DNA of 9,489 nt from Phycisphaerae bacterium (GCA_020058145.1 JAGVEP010000342.1:1-9489); one strand, 5' to 3'. Shown: positions 1 through 7,106, numbered from the stretch's first letter. Translations and numbers: made by a program. Notes: a model not told the origin generated them from the letters alone.

Positions 1-1
1 C

Positions 2-982
2 GGCGCGCCGGCCGCGGACCGCCGGGCGGCGTATGACGACGCGGTGACGCGGATCCGAGGACTCGTCGAGCGGCTGAGCCGACCATCGGGCCTGAACTTG
101 GTTTGCGCAGCACTACCCGCCCCGCCGGCGCCGCGCTACACGAGCAATTTCACGCGGGCGGCTTTCGAGGGCGTCGTCGCCCGCTGCCAGGAGTACATCC
201 GGGCCGGCGACATCTTCCAGGTCGTGCCGTCGCAAAGGCTGCTGGTTGAGACGGCCGCGAACCCGCTCGACATCTACCGCGCCCTGCGGGTCATCAATCC
301 GTCGCCGTTCATGTTCTATCTCAAGAGCCCCGAGGTCACGCTGGTCGGCGCCAGCCCCGAGATCATGTGCCGCGTGCAGGACGGCGTCGTGACGAGCCGC
401 CCCTTGGCCGGCACGCGGCCGCGCGGCGACGACGAGGCGGAAGACCGGCGGCTGCGGGCGGAGCTGCTCGCCGATCCGAAAGAGCGGGCCGAGCACATCA
501 TGCTCGTCGACCTCGGCCGCAACGACGTGGGCCGCGTGGCCCGGCCCGGCAGCGTGCAGATCCGCGACGTGATGACGGTCGAGTACTACAGCCACGTGAT
601 GCACATTTCGAGCACCGTGACGGGCGAACTGGCGCCGGGTAAGACGGCCTTCGATGCACTCCGCGCCACGCTGCCGGTTGGTACGGTCACCGGCGCCCCG
701 AAGGTGCGGGCGATGGAGATCATCGACGAATGCGAACCGACCCGGCGCGGGCCTTACGCCGGTGCCGTGGGCTACGTCGATTTCGCCGGTAACTTGGATA
801 CGTGCATCGCCCTGCGGACGCTGGTGCTCCAGCCGGGCCACGCCGGCGGCTGGGCCGCGTACGTTCAGGCGGGCGCCGGGGTCGTGGCGGACTCGGTCCC
901 CAGCCGTGAATACCAAGAGACGCTCAACAAGGCCCAGAGCCTGCTGAGCGCGATTCGGATGGCAGAGGAGCGGTTTTCGTAG
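2..982 (+). CDS. trpE: Anthranilate synthase component I, 5'-truncated
   Basis: Makes anthranilate from chorismate and ammonia or glutamine, the first committed step of tryptophan synthesis, normally with the TrpG amidotransferase in the cytoplasm. The frame is open to the window edge, so the true start lies outside; 326 C-terminal residues of an enzyme usually near 500 are present. The GTG at 44 is only an internal codon. Visible chorismate-binding-fold signatures are PLAGTRPRG, the metal-site region DLGRNDVGRV, LPVGTVTGAPK, and QAGAGVVADS followed by EYQETLNKA near the end. NPSPFMFYL (from residue 99 of the fragment) matches the second half of the tryptophan feedback site of TrpE and favours TrpE over PabB. 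No trpG follows. The TAG stop lies inside a palindromic repeat. The identity is secure; the N-terminal regulatory half cannot be seen. Confidence 0.95.
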   Translation, partial: GAPAADRRAAYDDAVTRIRGLVERLSRPSGLNLVCAALPAPPAPRYTSNFTRAAFEGVVARCQEYIRAGDIFQVVPSQRLLVETAANPLDIYRALRVINPSPFMFYLKSPEVTLVGASPEIMCRVQDGVVTSRPLAGTRPRGDDEAEDRRLRAELLADPKERAEHIMLVDLGRNDVGRVARPGSVQIRDVMTVEYYSHVMHISSTVTGELAPGKTAFDALRATLPVGTVTGAPKVRAMEIIDECEPTRRGPYAGAVGYVDFAGNLDTCIALRTLVLQPGHAGGWAAYVQAGAGVVADSVPSREYQETLNKAQSLLSAIRMAEERFS

Positions 983-1032
983 GGTGGGCACGGCCCACCA
1001 TCCTCCGCCGTAGGCTGGGCACGGCCCACCGT
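978..1032. repeat. Two tandem copies of a palindromic REP-like repeat
   Basis: Two near-identical units of about 24 nt occur 31 nt apart (978-1001 and 1009-1032). Each reads GTAGGsTGGGCACGGCCCACC. The first contains a perfect 7-bp dyad with a 3-nt loop, GGTGGGCacgGCCCACC (983-999). The second keeps TGGGCacgGCCCA with one outer mismatch. The first copy starts within the end of trpE and supplies its TAG stop codon. The shape resembles dispersed intergenic palindromes that I recall from planctomycete genomes; that comparison is from memory and was not searched. Confidence 0.8.
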
Positions 1033-1037
1033 TTCTT
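1014..1037 (+). terminator. Possible intrinsic terminator after trpE
   Basis: The second repeat copy folds into a GC-rich hairpin (TGGGC, loop ACG, GCCCA, plus an outer G-C pair after one mismatch) and is followed by GTTTCTT. This is a plausible but weak terminator for trpE, because the T-run is interrupted. The perfect hairpin just upstream (983-999) could help stop or protect the transcript end. Confidence 0.35.
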
Positions 1038-1084
1038 GCCCGGTCCGTTGTCAATTCTTGTATGCGGGGCGCGGCCAGCTATCC

Positions 1085-1118
1085 CGCTGGGGGCGTTCAC
1101 CCGCCCAGCGTGTACAAT
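1085..1118 (+). promoter_or_regulatory. Hairpin followed by a -10-like box before the tricorn gene
   Basis: A 7-bp dyad CGCTGGG (1085-1091) / CCCAGCG (1104-1110) is followed immediately by TGTACAAT, whose TACAAT (1113-1118) matches the -10 consensus at five of six positions. It is the same -10 hexamer as in the promoter before lpxD. No convincing -35 box lies 16-19 nt upstream, since the region is G-rich, so a lone -10 or an activator-dependent promoter is possible. It would leave a 5' leader of nearly 90 nt. The rest of the 983-1212 spacer shows nothing else I can name. Confidence 0.25.
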
Positions 1119-1200
1119 ACCCCCTGCGCGGATACGGCGGCGGTCACCCTGCCCCGAATGGTCGGGAACTCAGCGGATCACACCGCCGGCCGGTCCGGCG

Positions 1201-1205
1201 AGGAG
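1201..1205 (+). promoter_or_regulatory. Ribosome binding site that fixes the tricorn start
   Basis: AGGAG lies 7 nt before the ATG at 1213. The same frame is open further upstream to an ATG at 1036, but that candidate has no such site, would start almost on the palindromic repeat, and would place about 59 non-conserved residues before a clean signal peptide. Confidence 0.75.
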
Positions 1206-1212
1206 ATTCTGC

Positions 1213-4200
1213 ATGCGCAAGCGGCTTGCTTTCCCCCAACTCGCACTCCCGGTTCTGGCACTGGTCGCAACGAGCATGGCCGCACGGGCCGAAAGCCATC
1301 TCATGCGGCTGGCCGACGTCTCGCAAGACCAGATCGTCTTCACCTACGAAGATGATCTCTGGCTCGTGCCCATTACCGGCGGCTCGGCTCGCCGGTTGAC
1401 CAACGACCCGGGCGCGGAGGTGTGGGCCAAGTTTTCACCCGACGGCAAGTCGCTCGCATTCACCGGCCAGTACGACGGCGGGACCGATGTCTACGTCATG
1501 CCGACCGCGGGCGGCGTGCCGCAGCGGCTCACCTATCATCCCGCGGCCGATCGCGTGCTCGGCTGGTGGCCGGATGGCAAATACATCTACTTCCGCTCGA
1601 CGCGCGAGTACCCCTTTCGCGGCGAGCAGCTCTACCGCGTACCGGTTGAGGGCGGCCCGACCGAGAAGCTGGCCGTCGATCGGGGCGGCTTGGCGAGCGT
1701 CTCACCCGACGGGAAGATGATTGCTTACAACCGCATTTCGCGCGAGTCGGCGACCTGGAAACGGCACGTCGGCGGCGATGCGCAGGACATCTGGATGGGC
1801 AGCCTGGAAACTCAGGACTACAAGAAAATCACCGACTGGGTCGGAACCGACAACTACCCGATGTGGCACGGCGACGCCATTTATTTCACGTCCGACCGCG
1901 AGCTCAGCACGCTCAACCTCTACAAGTACGATGTGAAGTCCGGTGCGGCCACGCGGCTGACCGCTTACCAGGATTATGACGTCAAGTACCCTTCCGTCGG
2001 CCCCGGACACATCGTCTACCAATATGGCGAGACCCTCTACTTGCTCGATCTGGGAACTGCGCAGCCCCATGCGGTGCTGGTCGACATTCCGACGGACGCG
2101 AGCCGGATGCGTGCGGAATTCGCCGGCGTCGCGCCGTCCAAGGGCGCGTTCAGCCTGTCACCCACCGGCGTACGCGTGCTGCTCGAAGCGCGCGGCGAGG
2201 TCATTAACTTCCCCGGCAAGGACGGCGAGCCCATTAATCTGACAAACGCCCCCGGCTCACGCGAGAAGAACGCGGCCTGGTCGCCCGACGGTCGCTGGAT
2301 CGCCTTCCTTTCGGACAAGACCGGCGAGGAGGAGATCTGGCTGGTCGATCAGAAGGCGGAGCAGGGCTGGAAACAGCTCACCAGGGGCGGTCTGGGATTC
2401 CGGCTGCAACTCGTCTGGTCGCCGAACAGCAAGTACCTTCTGTTTGCCGACAAGTTTATGAAGCTGAACCTGGTGGATACCGAAACCGGCGAGATCACCG
2501 TCGTGGATCAGGCGGAGTACGACGACGCCTGGGAACGCTGGGGAATACAGGACTACGTCTGGTCTCCGGACAGCCAGTGGGTCGCTTACACGAAGATGGA
2601 GCAGACCATGCACGACTCCATTTTCCTGTATTCGCTGGACCAGCAGAAGGCGTTCCGTGTTACTAGCGATCAGACTGAAGACTGGAGCCCGTCGTTCGAT
2701 CCCGAGGGCCGCTATCTGTATTTCTTGTCGAATCGCACGTTCAACCCGCTCATGTGCTTTGTCGATCAAGATCACGTGTTTCTAGAGATGGCGCGGCCCT
2801 ACCTCGTGCTGCTCCAGGCCGCTGCGGCCTCGCCGTTTGCACCGAAAGACTCGGCGGAGGAGGTAAAGGAGCCGGAAAAGCCGAAAGCCGAGGGGACGAC
2901 GCAGCCGGCGGCCGACGGGGAGAGAGCAGAGCCGCCCAAGGAGAAGGCCGGCGAGGAGAAGAAAGAGGAGAAGAAAAAGGAAACGACAATCGACCTCGAC
3001 GGCATTGAGCGACGCATCGTCGCGGTAAGCGGCGTCGGCGCGGGCAACTACTTCCGGCTGGAAGCTACCGACAAGGGCTGCCTCTATCTTTCCAAGACGG
3101 AACCGGAGTTTGAAAAATACCAGGTCGTGACGGACCAGACCGGCGGAAGCCTGGACCTCTACAATTATGACCTTGAAAAGAAGGAGGCGAAGAAGGTCCT
3201 GGGCGGCATCGCCAATTATCACCTCGCCGCCGACCGCAAGAAGCTGGTGTATCGCGCCGGCAGCACCTATGGCGTGGTGGATACCGGCAGCGCGGCGAGC
3301 GTTGGGGATGGCAAGATCGATCTGGGCCAGATCAAGCTCACCGTGGACCGCGCCCAGGAATTTCAGCAGGTCTTCAACGAGGCGTGGCGCATCGAGCGCG
3401 ACTGGTTCTACGATCCGAACATGCACGGTCTGGATTGGGCCGCGCTGCGTACCCAGTACGGCAAATTCGTGCCGTTTTGCGGGAACCGCAGTGACCTGAA
3501 CTACCTCATCGGCGAGATGATCGCCGAGCTCAACGCCGGCCACACGTACGTCTACGGCGGCGACATTGCCTCCGGCGGCCGGCGCGTGTCCACGGGTATG
3601 CTCGGGGCCGACCTGGCGGTCGAGTCCGGAAGTCAATACTACCGTATCAAGCACATTATCCCGGGCGTGCCGGGCGAGTCGGACGAGCGCAGCCCGCTGG
3701 ACGAGCCGGGGTGCCCGATCAAGGAGGGAGCTTACCTGCTCGCCATCGACGGCCAGCCCGTAACCGTCGCCGACGAAGTCTACAAGTTCCTCCAGAACAA
3801 GGCCGACGCCGTTGTGACGCTCACATACAACGATAAGCCCTCCACCGATGGTGCGAAGTCTCACCGCACGCGGACGATCGGCAGCGAAGGCGACATCCGC
3901 TACCGCGAGTGGGTGAACCGCAATCGCGCATACGTCGAGGACAAAACCGGCGGCCAGGTCGGCTATCTGCATGTGCCGGACATGGGGCGCGACGGGCTGA
4001 TCGAATTCGGCAAGGCCTGGTACCCCCAGACGTACAAGAAGGGCATCATTCTCGACGAGCGTTACAACGGCGGCGGGTTCACCGCGGACATGATTCTCGA
4101 CCGACTCGAACGCCGCATGTGGGCCATGAGCCTGCCGCGCGAGGGCAAGGCGTGGCGTACGCCGGAGCGCGTCTTCACCGGCCACTGGATTGTGCTGGTC

Positions 4201-4584
4201 AACGAGGACACGGGTTCCGACGGTGAGTTCTTCGCCGAAGCGATCAAGATCAAGAAGATGGCTCCGGTCATGGGCCGCCGGACGTGGGGCGGCGCGGTGG
4301 GTATCGAGCCGCACCAGGACCTCGTCGACGGTGGCACCGTGACACCGCCACAGTTCGGTCTCTACGGCCTCGACCGCCGGTGGTTGATCGAGGGCACCGG
4401 CGTGGTGCCCGACATCGAGGTCGAGAACATGCCGGGCGACGTGGTCAAGGGCAAGGACGCCCAGCTCGACGCGGCGATCGAAAACGTGCTGCAGCGGATC
4501 AAGGACCAGCCGGTCGAGTTGCCGCCCCCGCCGCCGTACCCGGTCAAGAGCAAACCGGCGGGTGTCCCGCCGGCCGGGACGTAG
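1213..4584 (+). CDS. Exported tricorn-type S41 peptidase (PD40 propeller, PDZ, C-terminal protease)
   Basis: 1123 residues, close to archaeal tricorn protease in length and domain order, which trims peptides. Residues 1-26 form a signal peptide: MRKR, a hydrophobic core, then ARA before E27. The mature enzyme should therefore be periplasmic or secreted, unlike cytosolic tricorn. PD40/propeller repeats (SPDG-type) lie near residues 73-85, 350-370, 400-412, 448-462 and 490-510. Residues 540-593 form a Lys/Glu/Pro-rich linker. A PDZ domain spans about 800-893 (KEGAYLLAIDGQPV). In the S41 core, H777 (NAGHTYV), S1002 (TGSDGEFF) and E1060 (LIEGTGVVPD) fit tricorn H746, S965 and E1023; the Ser-Glu spacing of 58 is identical. 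D1003 would match the P1-binding Asp966. Tricorn Ser745 is Gly776 here. The gene appears monocistronic. Confidence 0.92.
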   Translation: MRKRLAFPQLALPVLALVATSMAARAESHLMRLADVSQDQIVFTYEDDLWLVPITGGSARRLTNDPGAEVWAKFSPDGKSLAFTGQYDGGTDVYVMPTAGGVPQRLTYHPAADRVLGWWPDGKYIYFRSTREYPFRGEQLYRVPVEGGPTEKLAVDRGGLASVSPDGKMIAYNRISRESATWKRHVGGDAQDIWMGSLETQDYKKITDWVGTDNYPMWHGDAIYFTSDRELSTLNLYKYDVKSGAATRLTAYQDYDVKYPSVGPGHIVYQYGETLYLLDLGTAQPHAVLVDIPTDASRMRAEFAGVAPSKGAFSLSPTGVRVLLEARGEVINFPGKDGEPINLTNAPGSREKNAAWSPDGRWIAFLSDKTGEEEIWLVDQKAEQGWKQLTRGGLGFRLQLVWSPNSKYLLFADKFMKLNLVDTETGEITVVDQAEYDDAWERWGIQDYVWSPDSQWVAYTKMEQTMHDSIFLYSLDQQKAFRVTSDQTEDWSPSFDPEGRYLYFLSNRTFNPLMCFVDQDHVFLEMARPYLVLLQAAAASPFAPKDSAEEVKEPEKPKAEGTTQPAADGERAEPPKEKAGEEKKEEKKKETTIDLDGIERRIVAVSGVGAGNYFRLEATDKGCLYLSKTEPEFEKYQVVTDQTGGSLDLYNYDLEKKEAKKVLGGIANYHLAADRKKLVYRAGSTYGVVDTGSAASVGDGKIDLGQIKLTVDRAQEFQQVFNEAWRIERDWFYDPNMHGLDWAALRTQYGKFVPFCGNRSDLNYLIGEMIAELNAGHTYVYGGDIASGGRRVSTGMLGADLAVESGSQYYRIKHIIPGVPGESDERSPLDEPGCPIKEGAYLLAIDGQPVTVADEVYKFLQNKADAVVTLTYNDKPSTDGAKSHRTRTIGSEGDIRYREWVNRNRAYVEDKTGGQVGYLHVPDMGRDGLIEFGKAWYPQTYKKGIILDERYNGGGFTADMILDRLERRMWAMSLPREGKAWRTPERVFTGHWIVLVNEDTGSDGEFFAEAIKIKKMAPVMGRRTWGGAVGIEPHQDLVDGGTVTPPQFGLYGLDRRWLIEGTGVVPDIEVENMPGDVVKGKDAQLDAAIENVLQRIKDQPVELPPPPPYPVKSKPAGVPPAGT
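4548..4573 (-). terminator. Intrinsic terminator of the folD-end transcript, inside the tricorn 3' coding region
   Basis: A perfect 8-bp hairpin, CCGGCGGGtgtCCCGCCGG (4555-4573), has AAA on its left side. Read on the - strand it is therefore a GC stem with a 3-nt loop followed by TTTGCTCTT, the form of an intrinsic terminator. It lies about 43 nt past the folD stop. On the + strand no T-run follows, so it should act mainly for the leftward transcript. It also encodes the last residues of the tricorn protein. Confidence 0.5.
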
Positions 4585-4615
4585 GAGGCGGTGCAAGAGA
4601 AACAGTGAAGATGCC

Positions 4616-5500
4616 CTAGATTCGTCGCCGGAGCTGCTTGCGGGCTGCTTCGAGCGTGTTCCGCAGCAGCATGGCCACCGTGAGCGGGCCTACGCCACCG
4701 GGGACGGGCGTGATGGCGCTGGCAATGGCCGAGACCGGGCCGAAATCCACATCCCCGACGGTCCGCCGCACGTCACGGCCATCCGGGCTCTGCTCGGTGA
4801 TGCGATTGATGCCCACGTCGATGACGACGGCACCGGGACGTACATGCTGCGTGCCGATCGCCCGTGGCTGGCCAATCGCGACAACCAGGATGTCCGCCTG
4901 GCGGGTGTGTGCGGCCAGGTCGCGCGTCGCGATATGGCAGCCCGTGACCGTCGCCTCCTGCGTCAGCAGGAACATCGTCACCGGGCGGCCCACGATCCGG
5001 CTCTGGCCGACGACGACCGCGTGCGCCCCACGGACGACGACCGCGCTGCGACGGATCAACTCCGTGACCGCGAGCGCCGTACAGGGCGCGATGATCGGCT
5101 GGCCATAAAAAAGCAGGCCGATGTTGGCCGGGTTGACGCCTTCGACGTCTTTGTATGGGTCGATGTGGTACTGTGCCACCGCGGTGTCGATGTGCGGGGG
5201 CAGCGGCAACTGGAGGATGATTCCAGTTACCGTCGGGTCAGCATTGAGCCGGTCGAGCGCCGCCAGCAATTCGACCTCGGCAGTAGAGTCCGGCAGTTCG
5301 ATGAGCTCGTACTCCACGCCGACCTTGACGCTCAGCTTCCGCTGCGATTCGGCGTAGAGGCGCCCCGTGGCGTCGCTGCCGACGAGGACGGCGCAGAGTT
5401 TCACCGCGCCGTGGTGCGCGTTGTACCACGCGACCTCGCGGGTGACCTGGGTGCGAATCTCCGCGGCATAGGCTGAACCGTCGAGAATCCTGGCCGGCAT
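4616..5500 (-). CDS. folD: FolD-family methylenetetrahydrofolate dehydrogenase, possibly without cyclohydrolase activity
   Basis: FolD oxidises 5,10-methylene-THF with NADP+ and normally also hydrolyses 5,10-methenyl-THF to 10-formyl-THF in the cytoplasm. 294 residues is normal for the family. The ATG at 5500 has GAGGG 5 nt upstream and begins with the typical MPARILDG. Visible motifs are VLVGSDATGRLYA (39-50), IILQLPLP with Q97, the Rossmann motif VVGQSRIVGRP (163-173) and PVPGGVGPLTVAMLL near the end. Y49 and Q97 match E. coli Y50 and Q98. However, the catalytic Lys four residues after the Tyr (E. coli K54, human K56) is Gln53, and the DVDG aspartate (E. coli D121) is Glu120. These changes predict dehydrogenase activity with weak or no cyclohydrolase activity. 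It is the last gene of the leftward block, 82 nt after the cysteine-cluster gene. Confidence 0.93.
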   Translation of the reverse strand: MPARILDGSAYAAEIRTQVTREVAWYNAHHGAVKLCAVLVGSDATGRLYAESQRKLSVKVGVEYELIELPDSTAEVELLAALDRLNADPTVTGIILQLPLPPHIDTAVAQYHIDPYKDVEGVNPANIGLLFYGQPIIAPCTALAVTELIRRSAVVVRGAHAVVVGQSRIVGRPVTMFLLTQEATVTGCHIATRDLAAHTRQADILVVAIGQPRAIGTQHVRPGAVVIDVGINRITEQSPDGRDVRRTVGDVDFGPVSAIASAITPVPGGVGPLTVAMLLRNTLEAARKQLRRRI

Positions 5501-5582
5501 CGTGGCCCTCGCTCGCGGCTGCGGATGATCGCGTGGCCGCCGGCATGTGGCAAGCACCGCAGCGGTTGGCGGGCGGCCCGCG

Positions 5583-5903
5583 CTACGGCCCGAGCCCCGT
5601 TTTCGCCCGCGCTTCCAGGCAGTCCGGGGAGCCGACCTCGAACACGCGGCACAGGTTGGGGCGCTCGGAGTAGATGGTGCATCGCACAGCGCCAAGCCGG
5701 CCCGCGAGTGCGATGCACTGCCCCGTTGGTTCGTCCTTACGCAAGAATCGGGCCGTCAAGCCGCCCGAGTTGCGATAGAGCCACGTCAGCTTCCCCAGGC
5801 GCGGGTCGGCTTCGAAGCGTTCGGTCTCGGCCTCCGTGAGGAGCACGTCGAACCCGAGGCAGCAGCAGGCACCGCAGGCACAGCAATCAAACGTCGTAGA
5901 CAT
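5583..5903 (-). CDS. YkgJ-family cysteine-cluster protein (putative metal-binding)
   Basis: A 106-residue protein with ten cysteines. The N-terminal FDCCACGACCC (C7, C8, C10, C13, C14, C15) is the signature of the YkgJ/UPF0153 family, annotated as zinc- or iron-chelating. C63, C75, C85 and C95 follow, including CTIYSERPNLCRVF, the usual second half of the motif. No signal peptide or membrane segment is seen, so it is probably cytoplasmic. The biochemical role of the family is not established. The ATG at 5903 lies 17 bp inside the end of rsmJ, which implies translational coupling, and no strong ribosome binding site is visible. The start cannot be much further downstream without losing the cysteine motif. 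Confidence 0.88.
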   Translation of the reverse strand: MSTTFDCCACGACCCLGFDVLLTEAETERFEADPRLGKLTWLYRNSGGLTARFLRKDEPTGQCIALAGRLGAVRCTIYSERPNLCRVFEVGSPDCLEARAKTGLGP

Positions 5904-6687
5904 CGTAGCGCACCGCGCGTCCTTGATATGTGCGACTGGGTTCGGGCGCCAGCGCGGGAGCCAAACGCATGCGCTTCACCACGACGCGCCGCCGTGCCGC
6001 ACGGCGGGCGGCGCTAAACAGCTCGCCGGCATCTTCGTCGTCGCCCACGAGCTGGCGCAGGATACGCAACTCCTTACGCACCAGCGCTGCCTGCTTGCCG
6101 CGCGGGTACATCGGGTCAAGGTACACGACCGCCGGAGCCTGCGCGGGCGCAAGGCTGGGCAGATAGTCCCGCGCATCGGCCGCGACCAGGTGTAGGCGTG
6201 TCGCGACGGCCTCCTGCAACTCCGGGGTGGCGGCGGCCCGCTCCAGGCCATCTGCCAGCAGCGCCGCCACAATGGGTGAGCGTTCCACCGCGGTCACGCG
6301 GTAGCCGTGGTACGCCAACAGAAAGGCGTCCTGTCCGAGCCCGGCGGTTGCGTCCAGGACCGTTTCCGCCGCCGCGCGCGGTCCGATCGCGTCGAATAGC
6401 CGTCCAAAGCGGCCCGCGCGGCGATTATAGCCCAGCCGACCGCCGACGAAGTCCACCCAGACAGGCCCCGCCCCGCGACGTTGGGTGCTGCGTACTTCCA
6501 GGCGGTCAGCGGCTATCACCAGCAGCAGTTCAAACCCAGCCGCAACGTCTTCCGCAACCGGCAGGCCCAACTCAGCGGCCAGTTTCGCCGCACGACGCCG
6601 CACGGCAGCCGTCTGATCTGCCGCCCAGACGGCGAGGGTCGCATCCCGCGGAGTTGAAGAAACGGTCACGTGGCCGCGCGAATTCAC
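5887..6687 (-). CDS. rsmJ: 16S rRNA (guanine-1516-N2)-methyltransferase RsmJ
   Basis: A class I SAM-dependent methyltransferase of the RsmJ/YhiQ family, which in E. coli makes m2G1516 in the 3' part of 16S rRNA. 266 residues against about 250 in E. coli. Family motifs run in order: VDFVGGRLGYNRR (78-90), the SAM-binding motif I LDATAGLGQDAF (111-122), AVERSPIVAALL (133-144), the catalytic-type VVYLDPMYP (187-195), ALVRKELRILRQLVG (201-215) and RVVVKR (234-239). The GTG start at 6687 overlaps the TGA of the upstream ACT gene as GTGA. A later GTG at codon 7 is possible, but the first gives the typical coupled overlap. I recall RsmJ mainly from Gammaproteobacteria, so its presence in a planctomycete-like context is mildly unusual. 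The family call is strong; the exact target base is inferred. Confidence 0.9.
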   Translation of the reverse strand: MNSRGHVTVSSTPRDATLAVWAADQTAAVRRRAAKLAAELGLPVAEDVAAGFELLLVIAADRLEVRSTQRRGAGPVWVDFVGGRLGYNRRAGRFGRLFDAIGPRAAAETVLDATAGLGQDAFLLAYHGYRVTAVERSPIVAALLADGLERAAATPELQEAVATRLHLVAADARDYLPSLAPAQAPAVVYLDPMYPRGKQAALVRKELRILRQLVGDDEDAGELFSAARRAARRRVVVKRMRLAPALAPEPSRTYQGRAVRYDVYDV

Positions 6688-7106
6688 GCGAGCAGCTTAT
6701 CCAGGACCTCTTTCGCCCGGTCCACGTCGGCCTGGCTGTCGAACATGACGCAGGTGACGTGCTGGTTGCCGAGCGCCGCCGCAGTAAAGGAGCGAATGTT
6801 GACCCCCGCTTCCGCCAGTGCCCCGGCGACCTTCGCGCCCAGGCCCGGCGTGTTCGGCCCGCTGATGCGAAGTGTGAGAAAGCTGTCCTTCTTGCCGAAG
6901 CCGGCCTTCGCCGCGATGTCCAACTCCTCGAGTGTACGGAGCGGCGAGACAAAGAGCACCGCCCGGCCCGGCGCCTCGCGGCGGCTCAAGATCAGGTCCA
7001 GGTCGAGGTTGCCGACGCTCAGCGCACGGAGCTTCTCCGCGAGCGCCCCGGGGTGATCGGGGATTGAACCGAACCACACGTATTCCTTGGTAATCCGGTA
7101 GATCAT
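6684..7106 (-). CDS. Stand-alone tandem ACT-domain protein
   Basis: 140 residues with two ACT-like modules and no catalytic domain. The first spans about residues 3-68 (SIPDHPGALAEKLRAL). The second spans about 76-138 and is the clearer one (ISGPNTPGLGAKVAGALAEAGVNI). ACT modules usually bind amino acids or other small ligands and often regulate amino-acid enzymes or transcription; the ligand here is unknown. The ATG at 7106 has GGAG 7 nt upstream. The stop overlaps the rsmJ start by 4 bp (GTGA), so the two are probably translated in a coupled way. Alternatives are an uncharacterised sensor or a free regulatory subunit of an amino-acid enzyme encoded elsewhere. The domain call is good; function is not known. 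Confidence 0.85.
   Translation of the reverse strand: MIYRITKEYVWFGSIPDHPGALAEKLRALSVGNLDLDLILSRREAPGRAVLFVSPLRTLEELDIAAKAGFGKKDSFLTLRISGPNTPGLGAKVAGALAEAGVNIRSFTAAALGNQHVTCVMFDSQADVDRAKEVLDKLLA

Noticed and set aside
1..982. pabB or menF/entC instead of trpE
   Set aside because: NPSPFMFYL, DLGRNDVGRV and the C-terminal EYQETLNKA context fit TrpE best, although the missing N-terminus leaves slight doubt.
978..1032. CRISPR array
   Set aside because: Only two short palindromic copies with a spacing of a few bases and no cas genes.
113..1054. Open frame of about 310 codons on the - strand opposite trpE
   Set aside because: It runs antisense to conserved TrpE motifs and crosses the palindromic repeats; typical high-GC shadow.
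1036..1212. N-terminal extension of the tricorn gene from the ATG at 1036
   Set aside because: The extension is Pro/Arg-rich and looks non-coding, lacks a ribosome binding site and would bury the signal peptide. AGGAG before the ATG at 1213 is far better.
2782..4596. Long - strand open frame (about 600 codons) opposite the tricorn gene
   Set aside because: It is the mirror of a clearly conserved protease in high-GC DNA. Its translation is Arg/His/Val/Leu-rich with no recognisable domain.
4562..5476. Open frame of about 300 codons on the + strand opposite folD
   Set aside because: The - strand encodes all FolD motifs. The + frame gives an Asp/Arg-rich low-information translation with no domain.
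5501..5695. N-terminal extension of folD up to 5695
   Set aside because: It would run into the cysteine-cluster gene and add 65 residues absent from FolD proteins. The ATG at 5500 gives the canonical start and has GAGGG upstream.
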